Shown: piece after piece, positions 4,910 through 8,740 of the stretch
How positions within the stretch are numbered: the stretch's first letter is position 1
Layout of the letters: every line of letters begins with the position of its first letter
NCBI GenBank assembly: GCA_020062525.1
Contig: JAGUWE010000053.1
Location: 1 to 8,740, forward strand
Reading direction: 5' to 3'
Source of the DNA: Patescibacteria group bacterium
GTDB lineage: Bacteria > Patescibacteriota > Patescibacteriia > JAACEG01 > JAGUWE01
DNA: 8,740 nucleotides
The notes under the pieces: model-generated
Seen by the model: the letters and a program-made list of their open reading frames with translations, nothing else
The model's database searches: none
Told to the model about the DNA's origin: nothing
Program-made: the position numbers and the translations under genes

Positions 4910-6265
4910 ATGAAAATTTTTATTTTAAATCCTAAGGTTGAAGGTTCGGAAAGGGATTTAATTTTTTCTCCGCGAAGAAGACAGCCCTTATCTTTAGCTT
5001 ACATTGCCAGTTTATTAAAAGGTGATTATCAAATTAAATTATTAGACGCTAATGCTTTGGATTTAAAGGCTGAGCAAGTTTTAACCGAGATTGAAAAATT
5101 TCAGCCAGATGCTTTGATTTTAACTTCAGCCGCTGATGATCGTTGGGAATGTCCTCACCCTAAAATAGATTCGGTTTTTAAAATTATTAATCAAGCCCGA
5201 ATCACTAATACAATTTTAATTGGTCCCCATGGCTCCTTAACCCCGGATTGGGTTTTTCAAAAATGCGAGGTCAAATTCATTATCCGGGGAGAGCCGGAAT
5301 TAACTGTCAAAAAGTTAATTGACATTTTAGCAGGGGGTCTTTTTTGGCAAGATTTAGCCGGTATTTCTTATCGGGAAGGCAGTAAGGTTTTTCATAATGT
5401 TGATGCCTCGCGCATTGAAAATTTAGACGAATTGCCTCTACCTGTTTATGAAATGTTGCCGATGGAAAAATATAATTATTCTTTTTCTGACCTACCACAG
5501 CCGTTTAGTATTATGGTGACTTCGCGGGGCTGTCCTTTCCAATGTAGTTACTGTCTAAAGGTTATGTCGGCCGGAAAATATATAGCCAGAAATCCCCGGT
5601 CAGTCGTGGCCGAAATGAAATATCTTAAAGAGAGATTTTCTATTAGGTCAATTTTTTTTCAGGATTGGGAATTTATGATTGATAAAGAAAGAGTGAGGCA
5701 AATCTGTCAGTTAATTTTGGAAAATAATCTTAAGATTATCTGGGGTTGCAATGGCCGAGCTAATGACATAGATGAGAATTTAGTAAGAATAATGAAGGAG
5801 GCGGGTTGCGTTCGCATTAATATTGGTTTTGAATCAGGTAGTCAAAAGATATTGAATCAAGCTCAGAAAAAGATAAAGATAAGTGACTTAGAAAAAGCGA
5901 TTAAAATCTGTCGGGACAATCAAATTAAAATCGGCATGTATGCCTTACTAAATTTACCGGGTGAAAATAGATTTACCCTAAAAGAAACAGTCAAGTTTTT
6001 AACTCGTAATAAAATTAGTTCAATGAATTTTAATTTGCCTATCCCTTATTTTGGCACGCCTTTATTCTCCTTGATAAAAAATTTTTCTTCCGTCGATTGG
6101 AATAATTTAGAAAATTTTGCTGGTAGAGTTGAAGTTGGATTCAATCCTTTTTGGGCAAGGTTTTTACTCAGACATTATATTTTTCAGTCTAAACTAGGCT
6201 ATTTTTATTTCCTGGGGCCAGCTTTTTACAAGGAGATTTTTAAAAAAATCAAAAGATTGCTATGA
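4910..6265 (+). CDS. B12-binding-type radical SAM protein
   Basis: 451 residues from ATG 4910, chosen because it follows the methyltransferase stop by 4 bases; an earlier in-frame ATG at 4883 would overlap that gene. The first ~145 residues look like a cobalamin-binding-type Rossmann domain ('PLSLAYIASLLKG', then 'DALILTSAADD' and 'TILIGPHGS'), but no DxHxxG cobalamin-ligating motif is seen. The radical SAM core follows: 'SRGCPFQCSYC' has the CxxxCxxC cluster ligands C208, C212, C215 for the [4Fe-4S] centre, and 'GFESGSQKIL' (306-315) and 'LNLPGEN' (347-353) are typical downstream core motifs. Such proteins perform methylations and rearrangements at unactivated carbons; the substrate here is unknown. 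A sugar or lipid modification in the glycan pathway is inferred from context. The stop overlaps the next ATG (6262-6265). Confidence 0.85.
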   Translation: MKIFILNPKVEGSERDLIFSPRRRQPLSLAYIASLLKGDYQIKLLDANALDLKAEQVLTEIEKFQPDALILTSAADDRWECPHPKIDSVFKIINQARITNTILIGPHGSLTPDWVFQKCEVKFIIRGEPELTVKKLIDILAGGLFWQDLAGISYREGSKVFHNVDASRIENLDELPLPVYEMLPMEKYNYSFSDLPQPFSIMVTSRGCPFQCSYCLKVMSAGKYIARNPRSVVAEMKYLKERFSIRSIFFQDWEFMIDKERVRQICQLILENNLKIIWGCNGRANDIDENLVRIMKEAGCVRINIGFESGSQKILNQAQKKIKISDLEKAIKICRDNQIKIGMYALLNLPGENRFTLKETVKFLTRNKISSMNFNLPIPYFGTPLFSLIKNFSSVDWNNLENFAGRVEVGFNPFWARFLLRHYIFQSKLGYFYFLGPAFYKEIFKKIKRLL

Positions 6266-7437
6266 AATTTTTTAATCGGGCCAGAAGCTACACAGAAAGC
6301 TTTTTTTGGCTAATTTCAACTTTTTTACTTGCGCCTTTTTTTTATCTATTAATTTTTTTAAGAAAAAATGAAGAAAGGCAGTTAAAAATTTTAGTAATTC
6401 AGACGGCCAAAATTGGCGACTTAGTTTGCACTACGCCAATTTTTCGCGCTATCAAAGAAAAATATCCGCAGGTATTTCTGTTTCTTTTGGCAACCAGTAA
6501 AACTAAGGGAATGGTGGAGGCCAATCATTTTATTGATGAGATAATATTGATTGATCAAGATCGTTTTCGGGGGATCGGCGGCCGCCTTAGGCTAATCAAA
6601 GAGATTCGCCGGAAGCATTTTTTCTGGTCAATTAATGTTTTGCCCGGAATTTTTCTTAATATTATTTCTTTTTGGGCATTTGTTCCAAATCGTATTTTAA
6701 CTACCAGTAAATACTTAGGCGAAACGGTTAGATTATTATCAATTTTTAGTAATTATCGTTTAGAATATCCTCGGCATACTCTGTCAACCGCTCATTATCT
6801 AAATTTATTAAGATTTCTTGACGTAAATGAGGCAAGAAAATACCAGCGAGAGATTTTTATTGAAAAAATTGCCGAAGAAAAAGCCGACAGATTTTTAAAA
6901 GAAAATAATCTTTCCTTAAACGACTTGCTTATCGGAATATGTCTTACCGCTGGTAATAAGATTAAGCAGTGGCCACAAGATAAATTTGCCGAATTGGTCA
7001 AAAGATTAATCACAGAGCTCAAAGCAAAAATTATTTTTATTGGTGGGCCTCAAGATAAAGAAATAATAAATTTTGTCAATCATAAAATAGCTGATCTTGG
7101 CCTTGATAGCAGCAATTATTTTTCCTTACAAGAATTACCAGCTCTACTTAAAAGATTAAAACTTTTAATTAGTGTTGATAGCGGACCACTTTACATAGCA
7201 AGCGCGGTTGGCACCCCTGTCGTTGATATAGCCGGCCCAATTGATATTTACGAACAGCCGCCTCTAGGAGAAAAATGTCTTATTATTCAAAAAGATTTAC
7301 CTTGCATACCTTGTTCTTTTATGATTCCTCCTGCTCGGCGGTGCCAAATGGGCGATCGGCGTTGCCTTAAGCAGATTAGCGCCGAAGAGGTTTTTAAAGA
7401 AGTTAAAAAATTTTTAAATCAGCTTTATGGTCATTGA
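6262..7437 (+). CDS. Glycosyltransferase family 9 (ADP-heptose:LPS heptosyltransferase-like)
   Basis: 391 residues. A hydrophobic segment at about 14-33 probably anchors the enzyme to the cytoplasmic membrane face. The GT-B fold follows with family 9 signatures: 'QTAKIGDLVCTTPIFRAI' (47-64, the N-terminal acceptor-side motif), 'TAGNKIKQWP' (229-238), and the donor-side 'SVDSGPLYIASAVGTP' (304-319). Most GT9 enzymes have His in 'SGPxHIA'; here it is Y311. Four C-terminal cysteines (C348, C351, C361, C368), in the 'C-PC...C...C' pattern seen in GT9 relatives, could bind metal. GT9 members use ADP-heptose, and the three upstream heptose genes make that donor likely, though the acceptor cannot be read from sequence. 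Not enough is seen to call waaC or waaF. The start overlaps the radical SAM stop and the end overlaps the flippase start by 11 bases. Confidence 0.83.
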   Translation: MKFFNRARSYTESFFWLISTFLLAPFFYLLIFLRKNEERQLKILVIQTAKIGDLVCTTPIFRAIKEKYPQVFLFLLATSKTKGMVEANHFIDEIILIDQDRFRGIGGRLRLIKEIRRKHFFWSINVLPGIFLNIISFWAFVPNRILTTSKYLGETVRLLSIFSNYRLEYPRHTLSTAHYLNLLRFLDVNEARKYQREIFIEKIAEEKADRFLKENNLSLNDLLIGICLTAGNKIKQWPQDKFAELVKRLITELKAKIIFIGGPQDKEIINFVNHKIADLGLDSSNYFSLQELPALLKRLKLLISVDSGPLYIASAVGTPVVDIAGPIDIYEQPPLGEKCLIIQKDLPCIPCSFMIPPARRCQMGDRRCLKQISAEEVFKEVKKFLNQLYGH

Positions 7438-8740
7438 TTTTGCTAAAAAGAAAATCAAAAATTTTTGGCAAATCAGATTTGTCAAGGATACAGCTATTCT
7501 GCAGACAAGCACGGTTTTAAATACCGGGCTCTCAATTTTTGCTTCAATTATTTTGGCCAGGATTCTTTTGCCGGAATTATACGGCCAGTATGCGTTAATT
7601 TTTGCCTTAGTAGGGCTACTTAGTATGCCTATGGATTGGGGAGTGGGCTATGGCACTACCACGCTTTTAGCCGAGGCTTACACCAAAGCCGATAAGAAAA
7701 AAATAAAGGATGTCATAACTTATTTTATTCAGACAACCCTTATTATCTCTTTAATTATTGGTAGTTTAGCTTTTATTTTTGCTCCGCGCCTTGGCACTTA
7801 TCTTTATCACAGCAGTCAGATCGGCCATTTCACAAGATTGATTTTAGTGGCTCTCATCCTCGGCAATTTTTTTACTTTATTGGGCATTGTTTTGCAAGTC
7901 ATGAGAAGAATCAAGGAATTGGCGATTTTGGAAAATTTTAATAAATTGGCTTATTTTATTTTTCCCGTGGCTTTGGTTTTATTGCATTTTGGTCTTTTAG
8001 GCGTGGTTCTTGGCCATTTATTGTCCTCAACTTTATTTTTTGCCATTTCACTTTTTCTTTATTATTTGTTGAGCAAAAAGATTGATTTGTTGCCCGGCTT
8101 GAAAGAAATATTTTTTAATCTTTTTCGGCTAAAATCAAGTTATTATCTAAAATTTGGTCTTTTAATTGCTTTTGAAAAAAATTTATCTAAACTTTACACT
8201 TTAATTCCTTTGACTTTTTTGGGTATGTTTGCGGCAACACAGGAAGTCGGCTTTTATAAAATTGCTTATAGTTATATGTCTATCCCAATTGTAATTTTGG
8301 GCCCAATTTCTCGTCTGTTGATGGTGCAACTGCCAAAAGACAAAACAGAAGATTTTAAAAGATTGAGAACGAATTTTAAAAAAGTAACTCTTTATACAGG
8401 ATTAATTTCCATCTTATTAGTTACTCCTTTTATTTTTTTAGCTCCTTTGGCTGTTAAGTTTTTTTACGGTTCGGCCTACTTGCCGGTTGCCGGCTTAACC
8501 ACTTTTTTGGCTTTTTATACCATCGCTAACGGTTTTGCCGTCGGGATTTCGCCAATCTATCGGACTTTGCATAAAATGAAATTAAGCATCAAACTCCATT
8601 TAATCATCTTACTTTTTAACGCCCCTTTAGCTTTTTGGCTGATAAAAAGTTATCATGCCCAAGGCGCTATTTGGGCCACGGTGATTTTGAACGTCACCCC
8701 AGTCATAATTTTTTTAATGGTAATAGCTTTTCTTTTTAAA
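7427..8740 (+). CDS. Wzx-like oligosaccharide flippase, 3' end outside window
   Basis: The frame from ATG 7427 stays open for 438 codons to the last base, so the C-terminus is missing. The protein is highly hydrophobic, with repeated helices (for example about 29-48, 53-68, 96-119, 138-158, 174-194, 197-217) separated by short basic loops. The early 'ARILLPELYGQYALIF' (44-59) is the typical start of Wzx/PST-type polysaccharide flippases, and the later 'EVGFYKIAYSYMSIP' and 'FFYGSAYLPVAG' match their repeated second half. Such proteins move undecaprenyl-linked oligosaccharides from the inner to the outer face of the membrane. The 11-base overlap with the glycosyltransferase gene implies coupling and a shared job in surface-glycan export. 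The family normally has 12-14 helices and about 400-500 residues, so only a short piece is likely missing. Confidence 0.82.
   Translation, partial: MVIDFAKKKIKNFWQIRFVKDTAILQTSTVLNTGLSIFASIILARILLPELYGQYALIFALVGLLSMPMDWGVGYGTTTLLAEAYTKADKKKIKDVITYFIQTTLIISLIIGSLAFIFAPRLGTYLYHSSQIGHFTRLILVALILGNFFTLLGIVLQVMRRIKELAILENFNKLAYFIFPVALVLLHFGLLGVVLGHLLSSTLFFAISLFLYYLLSKKIDLLPGLKEIFFNLFRLKSSYYLKFGLLIAFEKNLSKLYTLIPLTFLGMFAATQEVGFYKIAYSYMSIPIVILGPISRLLMVQLPKDKTEDFKRLRTNFKKVTLYTGLISILLVTPFIFLAPLAVKFFYGSAYLPVAGLTTFLAFYTIANGFAVGISPIYRTLHKMKLSIKLHLIILLFNAPLAFWLIKSYHAQGAIWATVILNVTPVIIFLMVIAFLFK

Noticed and set aside
5307..5498. - strand 63-residue frame
   Set aside because: Antisense shadow inside the radical SAM gene with no features.
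6795..7022. - strand 75-residue frame
   Set aside because: Antisense shadow inside the GT9 gene with no features.

Overview
The window is AT-rich (roughly one third G+C by eye). It reads as a compact, co-directional surface-glycan locus, with every gene on the + strand and genes overlapping or separated by only a few bases. The standard bacterial code fits, because TGA works as a stop in several ATGA overlaps. Gene style (a YfhO-like membrane protein, a GT9 enzyme of unusual type, a B12-type radical SAM protein, no Shine-Dalgarno motifs, GC-rich palindromes in AT-rich DNA) suggests a Patescibacteria/CPR (Parcubacteria-like) genome. That assignment is an inference from style, not a proof.

Layout, left to right. 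1-1076: 3' part of a YfhO-like membrane protein. 1073-2044: heptose-7-phosphate kinase (rfaE1). 2041-2637: heptose bisphosphate phosphatase (gmhB), whose reading frame runs into a GC-rich block. 2543-2715: five different inverted repeats back to back, the first resembling a bidirectional terminator. 2753-3709: methyltransferase with four N-terminal cysteines. 3711-4187: heptose-1-phosphate adenylyltransferase (rfaE2). 4197-4905: a second methyltransferase, split over three frames. 4910-6265: B12-binding-type radical SAM protein. 6262-7437: GT9 heptosyltransferase-like enzyme. 7427-8740: Wzx-like flippase, cut by the window end.

How the genes fit together: kinase, phosphatase and adenylyltransferase are three consecutive steps from heptose 7-phosphate to an ADP-heptose. 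The GT9 enzyme is the natural user of that donor, and the flippase would move a lipid-linked glycan across the membrane. The methyltransferases and radical SAM protein may decorate the sugar or lipid. The isomerase (GmhA) and epimerase (HldD) are not in this window.

The most unusual part is the palindrome block at 2543-2715. It lies at the end of gmhB, removes a normal gmhB stop, places a terminator-like hairpin inside the open frame, and is about 59% G+C over 2551-2720. No stretch over 300 bases lacks a gene; the only real intergenic gap is about 115 bases (2638-2752).
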